From Mucilaginibacter pineti (GTDB taxonomy: Bacteria > Bacteroidota > Bacteroidia > Sphingobacteriales > Sphingobacteriaceae): 64,000 bases of DNA. Where the stretch lies: contig NZ_FNAI01000012.1 of the NCBI RefSeq assembly GCF_900101875.1, positions 1-64,000 on the forward strand, given 5' to 3'. A program made the position numbers and the translations under genes. The notes below the pieces were generated by a model. It did not search any database. It worked only from the letters and a program-made list of their open reading frames with translations, and was not told the DNA's origin. This document shows, piece after piece, positions 9,060-18,657 of the stretch; position 1 is the stretch's first letter; each line of letters starts with the position of its first letter.

Positions 9060-9425
9060 GTATTAACTCTGCTTAAATTTTTTGTAAAAATACCATGAAT
9101 AAGCATAAAACTTATATGGTGAACGTAAATTTTTTTTAAAAATGCTTATTAGGTACTTAAATCAATGAGTAGCCAACATTATTCACTCGGCAAATTAATT
9201 AATTTTTTTATTTATTTCGCATCACAATTTTTCATTTTTTTGTAAAAACCCTAAAAACACCGCTTTTTGTCGGGTTTATATAAAATTTACGTAAAATTCT
9301 TGTGGTTGATTTCTATTTGCTTATATTAATCACATATTCGCACTCCCCCGGTGCAAATCAACTCAAACTATTGCGTTACTTTTTTGTAACTTGAGTTGGA
9401 TATCACTGACATCTTATATCTCCGT
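9060..9425. other. Divergent spacer between spt and the efflux operon
   Basis: A 366-bp AT-rich spacer holding the promoters of two divergent units. The clearest structure is a bulged inverted repeat at 9360-9397: AACTCAA and TTGAGTT outside, GTTAC and GTAAC inside, ending 28 bp before the TolC start codon. It could be an operator or an mRNA hairpin; no regulator gene lies beside it. I found no clear TAnnTTTG element. Confidence 0.5.
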
Positions 9426-10778
9426 ATGAAAAAACAAAGGTACCTCTCCGTTCTTATTGTAGTCGGCTTAACATTAATTTTACATTCGCCAATTTGGGCG
9501 CAAACAGGGGTTGACAGCCTTGGCGGTCCCATCACGCTTAAACAAGCCGTGGAGTATGCGCTGCGGAATCAGCCCGCTGCAAGGCAGGCCTCGCTTGATG
9601 AACAGATCAACGAGCGCGACATTAAAATAGGGCTTTCATCATGGCTGCCACAGCTTAATTCATCGGGTCTGTACAATTATTATTTTAAAGGTACGCCCCA
9701 GGCAGGTGCATCTGGCGCCAACATTCCGTCAGGTGCGGGCAGTATTCGTAACCTGTCTACCCTGGGGTTAACGGCATCGCAGGTGTTATATAATAATGAT
9801 GTACTGCTGGCCTCAAAAACTTCAAAATACTCGCGCCAGTATTACAAGGAAAATACGCAGAGCGTTCAGATAGATGTAGTATCAGACGTGAGCAAGGCCT
9901 TTTTTGATGTGCTGCTGTCGCAAAAACAGTTGAACATTACCAACGAGGATATTACCCGTTTACAGCGCAGTTTAAAAGATGCCTTTAATAAATACCAGGC
10001 GGGCGTATCTGATAAAACAGATTATAAACAGGCTACTATAGCCCTTAATAATTCAATAGCGGCGCGTAAACAAACCGAAGAAGCGATAAAAGCTAAAACT
10101 GCCTACCTAAAACAAATAATGGGGGTTGATGGATCAAAACCGCTGGAGTTGTCTTACGATTCTACCCGGTACGAGCAGGAGGCTTATATTGATACCAACC
10201 AAAGGCTTGATGTAAATAATCGTATTGAATACCGTTTGCTGCAAACCAATAAAGTGCTGCGCAACATCAACGTTAATTATTATAAGTACGGATTTTTGCC
10301 ATCTATATCGGCAGTAGGTAGTTATAACGCGGCTTTTTTTAGTCATGATTTTTCAAATCTGTATGATAAATCATATCCAACGGGTTACGCGGGTATCACA
10401 CTTAGCTTACCTATATTTCAGGGTACGCGCCGCCTGCAAAATTTAAGCAAGGCCAGGTTACAGGTTGAACGTATTGACCTCGATATTCAAAATACACAAA
10501 ACAGCATCAACACCGAATACGTACAAGCCTTAGCAAGCTATAAAAGCAATTACACTACTTACCAGCTCATTCGCGAAAATGTTGATCTGGCAAAAGATGT
10601 ATATAAAGTAGTAAGCCTGCAATACCGCGAAGGTGTTAAAACCTATCTGGATGTTATCATAGCACAATCTGACCTGCGCACGGCCGAGCTTAACTATTAT
10701 AACTCGCTGTTTCAGCTGCTGTCCAGCAGGATAGATCTGCAACGGGCATTGGGTACATTACCGGTTGTAATGCAGTAA
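9426..10778 (+). CDS. TolC-family outer-membrane efflux protein
   Basis: About 450 residues, forming the outer-membrane channel of a tripartite efflux pump. The ATG at 9426 (MKKQRYLSV) is chosen over an upstream TTG because it begins a proper signal peptide ending near IWAQ. The mature protein opens with the typical ITLKQAVEYALRNQP block and shows two similar alpha-helical halves. The second ends in YREGVKTYLDVIIAQSD, the usual TolC-repeat signature. It is the first gene of the operon, 72 bp before the periplasmic adaptor. The substrate cannot be inferred. Confidence 0.9.
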   Translation: MKKQRYLSVLIVVGLTLILHSPIWAQTGVDSLGGPITLKQAVEYALRNQPAARQASLDEQINERDIKIGLSSWLPQLNSSGLYNYYFKGTPQAGASGANIPSGAGSIRNLSTLGLTASQVLYNNDVLLASKTSKYSRQYYKENTQSVQIDVVSDVSKAFFDVLLSQKQLNITNEDITRLQRSLKDAFNKYQAGVSDKTDYKQATIALNNSIAARKQTEEAIKAKTAYLKQIMGVDGSKPLELSYDSTRYEQEAYIDTNQRLDVNNRIEYRLLQTNKVLRNINVNYYKYGFLPSISAVGSYNAAFFSHDFSNLYDKSYPTGYAGITLSLPIFQGTRRLQNLSKARLQVERIDLDIQNTQNSINTEYVQALASYKSNYTTYQLIRENVDLAKDVYKVVSLQYREGVKTYLDVIIAQSDLRTAELNYYNSLFQLLSSRIDLQRALGTLPVVMQ

Positions 10779-10849
10779 GAACACCTTATAATATATAGTA
10801 ACAAACAGCAACATCACTCCAAATAAACATAAACGAACAAATCACTATA

Positions 10850-12025
10850 ATGAAGAACAGATATATATATTGGGTAGCCCCCGCGGCATTATTAACATGG
10901 GCATCATGTGGTAAGTCTCAAAAACAAAATGCCCCCGCACCGCCAACCCCGGTTAGCATTGCACAGGCAAAAGTAGCCGATGCGGCTTATTACGACAGTT
11001 ACCAGGGCGTAGTAGTTTCCATAAACACGGTTGAACTGCGCAGCCAGGTGCCGGGTTTTGTAACAGGCATATTTTTTAAAGAGGGTGATGTTGTGCAAAA
11101 GGGAAAAGTGCTTTACGAAATTGATAAGCGTAAATACGTAGCCGCCTATCAGCAGGCGCAAGCCAATGTATTAAGCGCACAGGCTAACCTGGTAAAGGCC
11201 CAAAAAGATGTTGACCGTTATAATATGCTGTTAAAGAACGATGCGATTGCCCGCCAAACGGTGGATCAGGCAACAGCGGCATATGAAACCAGCAAAAGCG
11301 CCGTGGCGGTTGCCAAAGCGGGTGTTGAATCGGCCCGTACCGATCTTTCCTTTGCTACCATTACCGCGCCGTTCACTGGCCGGATAGGGATCTCGCAGGT
11401 GAGGCTGGGTACACAGGTAACTGCCGGTACTACGCTTATGAATACCATATCTGCCGAGCACCCGATTGGTGTGGATGTAGTTATAAACGAGCAGGACATT
11501 AACCGTTTTTATGCACTGCAAAAAGCCAGTACCGATACTACCTTTAAACTGCAACTGCCTGATGGCAGCACTTATAACAAGGCCGGTAAGGTATTAGCTG
11601 TTGATCGCGGTGTAAGCAGCGGAACAGGAAGTATCAAAGTAAGGATCCAGTTTCCTAATGAGCAGGATGTACTTAAAGATGGTATGAGCTGCGTTTTACA
11701 GGTCCTTAATGATCAATCTGGCAGCAGGGTGCAAATTCCTAATAAAGCCGTAACCGAGCAAATGGGCGAATTTTTTGTTTTCGTAACAAGGGATACCACC
11801 GTTAAGGATACAGCAGCCGATAAAACTGTAAAAGACAGGCAGGATACGATTGCTAAACAAACTAAAGTGAAGCTTGGCCCACGCGTTAACACCAGTATTG
11901 TAGTAATGGATGGTATTAAGGCCGGCGACAAGGTGGTGACCGATGGTTTCCAGCGTTTGCGCGATGGCGGCCGCATCACATTAGGTTCAGGTGCCCCGCC
12001 GGCAGGAGCTGCCCCTAAAAAGTAA
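10850..12025 (+). CDS. RND efflux periplasmic adaptor lipoprotein
   Basis: A 391-residue membrane-fusion protein linking the inner-membrane RND pump to TolC. The signal sequence ends in the lipobox WASC with Cys20 as the lipidation site. The domain order is standard: a lipoyl half-motif (VVSINTVELRSQVPGFV), an alpha-helical hairpin rich in Ala, Gln and Lys (about residues 95-165), the second lipoyl half (ATITAPFTGRIG), then beta-barrel and membrane-proximal domains. A Lys/Asp/Thr-rich insert at about 315-335 (DTTVKDTAADKTVKDRQD) is an unusual acidic-basic loop in the distal domain. It is co-transcribed with TolC and the pump. Confidence 0.92.
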   Translation: MKNRYIYWVAPAALLTWASCGKSQKQNAPAPPTPVSIAQAKVADAAYYDSYQGVVVSINTVELRSQVPGFVTGIFFKEGDVVQKGKVLYEIDKRKYVAAYQQAQANVLSAQANLVKAQKDVDRYNMLLKNDAIARQTVDQATAAYETSKSAVAVAKAGVESARTDLSFATITAPFTGRIGISQVRLGTQVTAGTTLMNTISAEHPIGVDVVINEQDINRFYALQKASTDTTFKLQLPDGSTYNKAGKVLAVDRGVSSGTGSIKVRIQFPNEQDVLKDGMSCVLQVLNDQSGSRVQIPNKAVTEQMGEFFVFVTRDTTVKDTAADKTVKDRQDTIAKQTKVKLGPRVNTSIVVMDGIKAGDKVVTDGFQRLRDGGRITLGSGAPPAGAAPKK

Positions 12026-12099
12026 TACTATTAAATAAGAGAGAGATTTAAGCGAGTGGCAGGGGTTAAGTCCCCTGCAAAACTTAATATACAGAAAGA

Positions 12100-15000
12100 A
12101 TGATCGCAGATACTTTTATAAAACGACCGGTTACCGCCATAGTTATCTCAGTAGTGATAGTTATTGTTGGTATTTTGTCAATGACCAGTTTACCAATAGG
12201 GCAGTACCCGGATATTACGCCGCCAACAGTATCTGTTACGGGTACCTATACGGGTGCCGATGCACTAACGGTTGAGCAAACGGTGGCCACCCCTGTAGAG
12301 GTACAGGTGAACGGTGTACCCGGCATGACCTATTTGCAAAGTAACAGCAGCAGCAACGGCCAAATGAGTATGACCGTTAACTTTGATGTTGGTACAGATA
12401 TTAATATAGCCGCCCTTGATGTGCAAAACCGTGTGGGGATTGCACTGCCTACCTTACCGCAGGAAGTACAGCGTTTGGGTATGGTGGTACGTAAACGTAA
12501 CCCAAGTATTTTAATGCTGGTTGCCATGTTTTCGCCAAAGGGCAGCCATGATGTAACCTTTACAGATAACTACACCAACGTATTTATTAAGGATGCGATA
12601 CTGCGTACCAAAGGCGTGGGTGATGTGGTAACCCGTGCCGATGACTTTAGTATGCGTATCTGGCTTAACCCGGATAAACTGGCGTCGTTAGGTATGTCTG
12701 CCGGTGATGTTACCGCGGCCCTGGCCGAGCAAAATGCGCAGGTAGCCCCCGGTACCGTTGGTGCTACGCCGCAACAAACAGCACAAACTTTTGAGTACTC
12801 TGTACTGGTAAAAGGCCGTTTAAGCAAGCCCGAGGAATTTGGTAACGTAATTATTAAAACCGTACCAAGCACCGGCGCTATTGTGCATTTGAAAGATGTT
12901 GCCCGTATTGAACTGGGTAAGTTCAACTATTCCGGTAATTCATTTGTTGATGGTAAAAGGGCATCATACCTGCTGGTTTACCAGGCACCAAACAGTAACT
13001 CGCTTGAAACTGCCGAGAATGTTTACGCCACTATGGATGAGCTTAAGAAAAGCTTCCCTGCCGATATTGATTATGTAGTGCCTTTTGAAGCCGTAACCGT
13101 AGTAAAGGTATCTGTTAGCGAGGTGGTAGAAACACTGGTGATAGCCTTAATACTGGTTATTATTGTAGTGTTCCTGTTTCTGCAAAACTGGCGTTCAACC
13201 CTTATCCCGGTATTGGCTATTCCTGTATCCATTATAGGTACGTTCATATTTTTTATACCGCTGCACTTTACCATTAACACACTTACACTGTTTGGTTTTG
13301 TACTGGCGATAGGTATTGTGGTGGATGATGCCATTGTGGTGGTGGAAGCCGTTCAGCATTATATGGATGAAGAGGGCATGAGCCCTAAGGATGCTACACA
13401 GCATGCCATGAACGATATCTCGGCCCCGGTAATTGCCATCGCCTTAATTTTGGCGGCGGTGTTTGTACCGGTAGGTTTTGTGCCGGGTATAGTAGGCCGG
13501 CTTTACCAGCAGTTTGCGATCACCATAGCTATCTCGGTATTGATCTCGGCCTTTGTGGCGCTTTCATTAACGCCTGCTTTGTGTACCATTTTGCTTCGTC
13601 CGCATAAGATTGATGAAAAATCAACGGGGCTTAATAAGTTCTTCTTTAAGTTTAATGAGTGGTTTACCAGGATAACCGGCAGATACCGTAATACGGTTGA
13701 TAAAGGGATCAAGAATTCAAAATACATAGTTATTATACTGGTTTGTATCATAGCGGGTACCATTATCTTATTCGGCAGAAAACCATCTGGCTTTATTCCG
13801 CTGGAGGATGATGGTCGTGTGTATATCACCTATGACCTTCCCGAAGCATCATCAACCGTACGTACTGTTGATGTGCTGCACCAGATGATGAAAACACTGG
13901 ACAGCGTACCCGAGATTGCGCATTACGCGGCATTGGGTGGTTTAAATGCCATCAGCTTTGCAAGTAAGGCCAATAGTGCAACCATGTTTGTGCAGCTTAA
14001 ACCCTGGGACGAGCGTAAAGAAAAATCGCAGCAGATAACCGCCCTCGTGGGTAAGTTAAATGCAAAATTAGCCAGGTTTAAAGAGGCCAACGTAATTGTT
14101 ATTCAACCGCCTGCTATACCGGGTTTGGGTAGCACCGGTGGTTTCTCTTTCATATTAGAAGAAAAAGAAGCAGGCGGCGATATCAAGGTATTTGAAAAAA
14201 CGCTGCGCAACTTTGTGGGAGCAATTAACAAACGCCCCGAAATTGCAAGGGCTTTTACCTTCTTTACCGCAAGTACACCTGCATATCAGCTTACTATTGA
14301 TAGGGAGAAGGCCAAGAAACTGGGTGTATCCATAGCAGATATTAACAGTGCGCTGCAAACCTACATGGGTAGTACCTATATTAACGACTTTACCATCTAC
14401 GGTCGAAACTTTAGGGTAGTGGCCCAGGCCGATACCTCGTTCCGGAGTAATATCACCAATATAGGGCAGTATTTTGTGCGTAACCAGTTTGGTACTATGG
14501 TGCCGTTGAGTACGCTTACCTCCTACAAGGTAATTGAAAACTCGCCGCTTATTGCGCATTATAACCTGTTCCGCTCGGCCGAAATAAACGGTAGTACCAA
14601 ACCGGGCTACAGTAGCGGCGACGCAATAACCGCTTTGAAAGAGGTAGCAGCAAAATCACTGCCGCAGGGTTTTGGGTACGAGTTTTCGGGCTTAAGTCGT
14701 GAGGAATTATTGTCGGGCTCAAAAACCATTTACATTTTCGCCCTTTCAATAGGCTTTGTGTTCTTGTTTTTGGCCGCGTTGTATGAAAGCTGGTCGGTGC
14801 CGTTCTCGGTATTGCTGGCGGTACCGCTTGGGGCGTTCGGGGCTATTCTGTTCCTGAGCTTCTGGCCCGATTTAACCAACAACGTTTACGCACAAATTGG
14901 TTTGATAACGTTGATAGGTTTGGCGGCGAAGAACGCTATTTTGATAGTGGAATTTGCCAAGGAACGTGTGGATGCCGGTATGAACCTCGAAAAAGCCACG

Positions 15001-15273
15001 CTGGAAGCCGTAAGGCTGCGTTTAAGGCCAATCATCATGACCTCGATGGCCTTTATATTGGGTGTTGTGCCGCTTATGATAGCATCAGGTGCAGGTGCCG
15101 AAGCCAGGAAAACCATCGGCTGGACAGTATTTGGCGGGATGCTTACCGCAACATCGCTGGCTATATTTATAGTGCCGGTGCTGTATTACATCATTACCAA
15201 ATTTGCATACGGTAAAGAAAAACTGGAAGAGCTGGAAAAGAATTACAAGCATGATCCTAAACATGATCATTAA
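12100..15273 (+). CDS. RND multidrug efflux pump, HAE1 (AcrB-like) family
   Basis: A 1057-residue inner-membrane proton-driven transporter of the AcrB/MexB type and of full family length. It starts MIADTFIKRPV, as the family does. TM4 carries the paired aspartates in GIVVDDAIVVVEAV that relay protons, and the C-terminal half has the matching GLAAKNAILIVEFAKE. Two large periplasmic loops are present, including NRVGIALPTLPQEVQRLG of the pore domain. It is the third gene of the TolC-adaptor-pump operon, with a terminator 23 bp after its stop. Substrates are probably hydrophobic or amphipathic compounds, by family. Confidence 0.95.
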   Translation: MIADTFIKRPVTAIVISVVIVIVGILSMTSLPIGQYPDITPPTVSVTGTYTGADALTVEQTVATPVEVQVNGVPGMTYLQSNSSSNGQMSMTVNFDVGTDINIAALDVQNRVGIALPTLPQEVQRLGMVVRKRNPSILMLVAMFSPKGSHDVTFTDNYTNVFIKDAILRTKGVGDVVTRADDFSMRIWLNPDKLASLGMSAGDVTAALAEQNAQVAPGTVGATPQQTAQTFEYSVLVKGRLSKPEEFGNVIIKTVPSTGAIVHLKDVARIELGKFNYSGNSFVDGKRASYLLVYQAPNSNSLETAENVYATMDELKKSFPADIDYVVPFEAVTVVKVSVSEVVETLVIALILVIIVVFLFLQNWRSTLIPVLAIPVSIIGTFIFFIPLHFTINTLTLFGFVLAIGIVVDDAIVVVEAVQHYMDEEGMSPKDATQHAMNDISAPVIAIALILAAVFVPVGFVPGIVGRLYQQFAITIAISVLISAFVALSLTPALCTILLRPHKIDEKSTGLNKFFFKFNEWFTRITGRYRNTVDKGIKNSKYIVIILVCIIAGTIILFGRKPSGFIPLEDDGRVYITYDLPEASSTVRTVDVLHQMMKTLDSVPEIAHYAALGGLNAISFASKANSATMFVQLKPWDERKEKSQQITALVGKLNAKLARFKEANVIVIQPPAIPGLGSTGGFSFILEEKEAGGDIKVFEKTLRNFVGAINKRPEIARAFTFFTASTPAYQLTIDREKAKKLGVSIADINSALQTYMGSTYINDFTIYGRNFRVVAQADTSFRSNITNIGQYFVRNQFGTMVPLSTLTSYKVIENSPLIAHYNLFRSAEINGSTKPGYSSGDAITALKEVAAKSLPQGFGYEFSGLSREELLSGSKTIYIFALSIGFVFLFLAALYESWSVPFSVLLAVPLGAFGAILFLSFWPDLTNNVYAQIGLITLIGLAAKNAILIVEFAKERVDAGMNLEKATLEAVRLRLRPIIMTSMAFILGVVPLMIASGAGAEARKTIGWTVFGGMLTATSLAIFIVPVLYYIITKFAYGKEKLEELEKNYKHDPKHDH

Positions 15274-15295
15274 TTAATAAAGTAATTTAAATGTT

Positions 15296-15324
15296 AAAAA
15301 GAGCGGCTATGCCGCTCTTTTTTT
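15296..15324 (+). terminator. Terminator of the RND operon
   Basis: The stem AAAGAGCGGC paired with GCCGCTCTTT, a 2-4 base loop and a run of eight T residues, 23 bp past the pump stop. Confidence 0.9.
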
Positions 15325-15682
15325 GTTTTGGCAAGGTTTCGGTGCTGTTAAATGTTGGGTGTTTTAATCAGAATTTAACCTAAATAGCACAAAAGTCAGG
15401 AATAGACTACACTTTTTAAGAGTGGTACTATACACTTTTTTCGTTTTTATTTAGCAGGTGCCAATGTTTGAACAGTTGCCCTAATCGGTGTATTTTACCT
15501 GTAAAAACCTGCTGATAATCAGTAATAAAGCCTTCAATCTGTCGAAAGTAATTGTTGATATAGTTAAATACAGCTTAGTCATGCCAATATCATAAGCTTT
15601 TTTTATTGGCACGCTGGCAAAGTATTTGTTAAGATGGTGTTAATACAATGAAAATTGTAGAGTTATACTAAAAAACACAACT
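15325..15682. other. AT-rich spacer before the barrel-protein gene
   Basis: About 360 bp without a credible gene or repeat. It must carry the promoter of the outer-membrane protein at 15683, but no clear -7/-33 pair was recognised. Confidence 0.5.
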
Positions 15683-16255
15683 ATGAAAACAATGACAAAA
15701 ATGATAGCCGGAGCTTTTACAGCTGCAGCTATATTTATCGGAACAAATGTTAATGCACAAACTACCCCCGCAAACACTATACGTTTTGGTGTAGGTTTAG
15801 AAGTTGGCGCGCCAACAGGTAACGCACATGATGTATCAAATTTTGAATTAGGTGGTACAGCACGTTTGCAATACGGTGTAAGCAATGATTTGGCGTTAAC
15901 ATTAACTTCGGGTTATTACAATTTCTTTGGTAAAACCGTTTCATCATCTGTAACTACCCCAACAGGTACATCTACCGTTTCGTTTAAAGGCAGATCATTA
16001 GGTATGATTCCTGTTAAAGCCGGTATCAAGGCATTTGTTGGTAGCGGATTTTATTTCTCTGGTGAAGTAGGTGCCGGTTTTGAAGTTCACCCAATTGTTG
16101 AAGGTGGTCAAAAAGACACAAAATTAATTCTTTCTCCAGGTGTAGGTTATGCAACTAAATCATGGGATGTAGGTGTACGTTATGAAAACTATTCTGGACA
16201 GAGCAATAACTACGGTCTTGTAGGCTTACGTTTAGCTTACGGATTTGGTTTGTAA
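15683..16255 (+). CDS. Small outer-membrane beta-barrel protein
   Basis: A 190-residue exported protein with a signal peptide ending in NVNAQ (about residue 26). After it come alternating strands with Gly/aromatic pattern (VGLEVGAPTGNAHD, LALTLTSGYYNFFG, GFYFSGEVGAGFEV) and a C-terminal strand ending in Leu, typical of an 8-stranded OmpW/OmpA-like barrel. No enzymatic motif is present and the function is unknown. It is a single gene between two terminators. Confidence 0.75.
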   Translation: MKTMTKMIAGAFTAAAIFIGTNVNAQTTPANTIRFGVGLEVGAPTGNAHDVSNFELGGTARLQYGVSNDLALTLTSGYYNFFGKTVSSSVTTPTGTSTVSFKGRSLGMIPVKAGIKAFVGSGFYFSGEVGAGFEVHPIVEGGQKDTKLILSPGVGYATKSWDVGVRYENYSGQSNNYGLVGLRLAYGFGL

Positions 16256-16279
16256 GCATCGTTACTAAACCAATAATAG

Positions 16280-16320
16280 CAAAGCCCCTCGTTGTGATAA
16301 CGGGGGGCTTTGTTTGTTTT
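16280..16320 (+). terminator. Terminator after the barrel-protein gene
   Basis: AAAGCCCCTCG...CGGGGGGCTTT with a 9-base loop and a T-rich tail, 25 bp past the stop. Confidence 0.85.
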
Positions 16321-16327
16321 TAGGGAA

Positions 16328-16398
16328 TTTGTCTGAACCTCGATTAAGCAGATCTATCAGATTTTTTTGATTTCATCTGCACATCTGTAATCTGCACA
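16328..16398. repeat. Copy of the dispersed GTCTGAACC...GATTAA repeat (family A)
   Basis: TTTGTCTGAACCTCGATTAA followed by GCAGAT and ATCAGATTTTT runs. The same words recur at 21005-21047, 40741-40925, 41345-41390 and 50573-50693. This copy abuts the aminotransferase stop codon. Confidence 0.75.
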
Positions 16399-17592
16399 TT
16401 AAGATAGTTTAGCCAGCGCTTCTTTGATCCTTCTTACAGCTTCAATCAGCTTATCCTCCGCAGCGGCGTATGATAAACGGATAGAAGTAGGATCGCCGAA
16501 TGAATCGCCGCCTACGGTTGCTACATGGGCTTCTTCCAGTAAAAATATGCTCAGCTCGTCAGAATCGTTAATGGTTTTGCCATTGTAGCTTTTGCCGAAG
16601 AACGAGGTAACATTAGGGAAAAAGTAAAACGCGCCATCGGGCAGGTTAACCTGCAGACCATCAATCTCACTTAATAATTTGTATACAATGTCGCGACGTT
16701 TTTTAAAGGCTTTGCGCATTTCAAGTACGGTTTCTAAACCGCCCTCGTAAGCAGCAACACCTGCGCGCTGGGTGATAGAACAAGTACCAGAGGTAATTTG
16801 TCCCTGCATTTTATCGCAGGCGGTGGCAATTTCCTTGCTGCTTGCGGTGTAGCCAATTCTCCATCCGGTCATGGCAAAAGCTTTTGACCATCCGTTAATG
16901 ATCACTACACGATCTTTAATATAATCAAACTGGGCAATTGATTCATGTTTGTCAATATAATTGATGTGCTCATAAATTTCATCGCTCAGGATATAAACAT
17001 GCGGATTCTTTTCAAATACTTTAGCCAAACCTTCCAGCTCATCCTTACTGTAAACACTACCTGTAGGGTTACATGGCGATGAAAACATGAACAGCTTGGT
17101 TTTTGGCGTAATAGCGGCTTCTAATTGTGCAGGGGTAATTTTAAAGTTTTGCTCAACGGTAGTATTTATAAATACGCTCACACCTTCGGCAAGCTTCACT
17201 ACTTCGCTGTATGATACCCAGTACGGGGTAGGGATAATCACTTCTTCGCCCGGATTAACTAAACAAAGCACGGCATTGGCAATAGCCTGCTTGGCACCTG
17301 TAGAAACCACAATGTCAGTTGGTTCGTAATCCAGGCCGTTCTCAGTCTTTAGCTTATTAACCACGGCCTTACGCAGGTCGGGATAGCCGGCTACGGGGGT
17401 ATAATAGGTCATGTTTTTATCCATGGCCTGCTTCGCGGCCTCCTTTATGTGCTCGGGAGTATGAAAGTCAGGCTCGCCAAAGCTCAGGCTGATCACGTCA
17501 ACACCTTTTGCGGCAAGTTCGCGGCCCATTTTGGCCATCTTAATCGTTGCAGATTCGGACAGGTTATTTATCCGGTTACTTAATGCGCTCAT
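16399..17592 (-). CDS. Class I aminotransferase, aspartate aminotransferase-like
   Basis: A 397-residue PLP enzyme of the AspC/AAT-I family. It has the family start SNRINNLSESATI, SLSFGEPDFHTPEHI, the Asn/Pro motif SSPCNPTGSVYS, and the Schiff-base lysine in NGWSKAFAMTGWRIGY (Lys about 239). The likely reaction is transamination between aspartate and 2-oxoglutarate, though related enzymes take aromatic amino acids or prephenate. A near-perfect -7 element lies 19 bp before the ATG. It diverges from the CDF-NUDIX-bioA operon. Confidence 0.88.
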   Translation of the reverse strand: MSALSNRINNLSESATIKMAKMGRELAAKGVDVISLSFGEPDFHTPEHIKEAAKQAMDKNMTYYTPVAGYPDLRKAVVNKLKTENGLDYEPTDIVVSTGAKQAIANAVLCLVNPGEEVIIPTPYWVSYSEVVKLAEGVSVFINTTVEQNFKITPAQLEAAITPKTKLFMFSSPCNPTGSVYSKDELEGLAKVFEKNPHVYILSDEIYEHINYIDKHESIAQFDYIKDRVVIINGWSKAFAMTGWRIGYTASSKEIATACDKMQGQITSGTCSITQRAGVAAYEGGLETVLEMRKAFKKRRDIVYKLLSEIDGLQVNLPDGAFYFFPNVTSFFGKSYNGKTINDSDELSIFLLEEAHVATVGGDSFGDPTSIRLSYAAAEDKLIEAVRRIKEALAKLS

Positions 17593-17611
17593 ATAAATTA
17601 TGTTATCGCGG

Positions 17612-17619
17612 CAAATATA
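17612..17619 (-). promoter_or_regulatory. Bacteroidota -7 promoter element for the aminotransferase
   Basis: TATATTTG on the minus strand matches TAnnTTTG exactly and predicts a leader of about 15 bases. A -33 TTTG is not obvious. Confidence 0.5.
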
Positions 17620-17655
17620 GAAAATAAGTTTACTGCTACTTACGCTTGTTATTTA

Positions 17656-17663
17656 TAAATTTG
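17656..17663 (+). promoter_or_regulatory. Bacteroidota -7 promoter element for the CDF operon
   Basis: TAAATTTG matches TAnnTTTG, 19 bp before the TTG start of the transporter and back-to-back with the aminotransferase promoter. Confidence 0.5.
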
Positions 17664-17682
17664 CGGCCTAATACAGATTGCT

Positions 17683-18657
17683 TTGAATCAACAAAAAAGG
17701 ATCATATTAATTTCGCTGGTAACGGGTATAGTGCTGATGATAGCGAAGTTTGGGGCATACTTCTTAACCGCATCCAATTTTGTACTAACCGATGCCGCCG
17801 AAAGCATTGTAAATGTAATAGCAAGTTCCTTCGCGTTCTTCAGTATTTACCTTTCATCGCTCCCACGGGATGAAAATCACCCTTATGGCCACGGAAAGAT
17901 CGAATACTTTTCTGTTTTTATCGAAGGCTCCCTCATTGGTATTGCGGGTGTTATGATCATCGTGAAATCTATCTACAGCCTGTTTAATCCAAATAGCATC
18001 CATGACCTGTTTACCGGTGCTGCTATCATTGGCGTAACCGGGGCTATAAACGGTGCGCTTGGTTATTATATGATAAAAAAGGGCAAGTCGATCCCATCCA
18101 TTACCCTTGAAGCCGATGGCCACCACCTGCTGGCCGATATGGTGACCAGCGGCGGACTTGTTATAGGATTGTTGCTGATACAATTTACAAAAATATTATG
18201 GCTGGATAGCGCCTTATCGATAGCCGTTGGTATATATATATTATATAGCAGCTATAAACTGGTACGCAGATCTGTAGGGGGATTGATGGATGAGGCCGAT
18301 TTTTTGGTGGTGAACGATGTGATTAAAGTATTAGGCGATAAACGCAGGGAGTCATGGATAGATGTGCATAACCTTCGCGCCCAAAAATATGGTAACGAAC
18401 TGCATATAGATTGCCACATGACGCTGCCCAGCTACTTTGATCTGAATACGGTACATACCGAAATTTCGTTAGTTGATAAGATGATAAATAGCGAGGTGGG
18501 CATAAAAACCGAACTTTTTATACATGCCGACCCATGCCTGCCCAATTGTTGCCACTATTGCAGTATGCCCAATTGCCCCATCCGCAGCGAGGCACAAACA
18601 GAAACCATTCCCTGGACGTTGGATAAAGTTGTACGTAATAAAAAACACTTTGAGTAA
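17683..18657 (+). CDS. Cation diffusion facilitator (metal exporter)
   Basis: A 324-residue inner-membrane antiporter for divalent metals such as Zn, Fe or Co. It has six predicted membrane helices, the TM2 site Asp in LTDAAESIVNV, the HPYGHGKIEY motif, and the TM5 HxxxD in EADGHHLLADMVTSGG. A cytoplasmic C-terminal domain follows, ending in a Cys/His cluster (CLPNCCHYCSMPNC) that probably binds metal and is an unusual addition. The start appears to be TTG, because no ATG lies upstream before an in-frame stop and the next ATG would delete much of TM1. Its TAA overlaps the NUDIX ATG (TAATG), so it is the first gene of a four-gene operon. Confidence 0.88.
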   Translation: MNQQKRIILISLVTGIVLMIAKFGAYFLTASNFVLTDAAESIVNVIASSFAFFSIYLSSLPRDENHPYGHGKIEYFSVFIEGSLIGIAGVMIIVKSIYSLFNPNSIHDLFTGAAIIGVTGAINGALGYYMIKKGKSIPSITLEADGHHLLADMVTSGGLVIGLLLIQFTKILWLDSALSIAVGIYILYSSYKLVRRSVGGLMDEADFLVVNDVIKVLGDKRRESWIDVHNLRAQKYGNELHIDCHMTLPSYFDLNTVHTEISLVDKMINSEVGIKTELFIHADPCLPNCCHYCSMPNCPIRSEAQTETIPWTLDKVVRNKKHFE

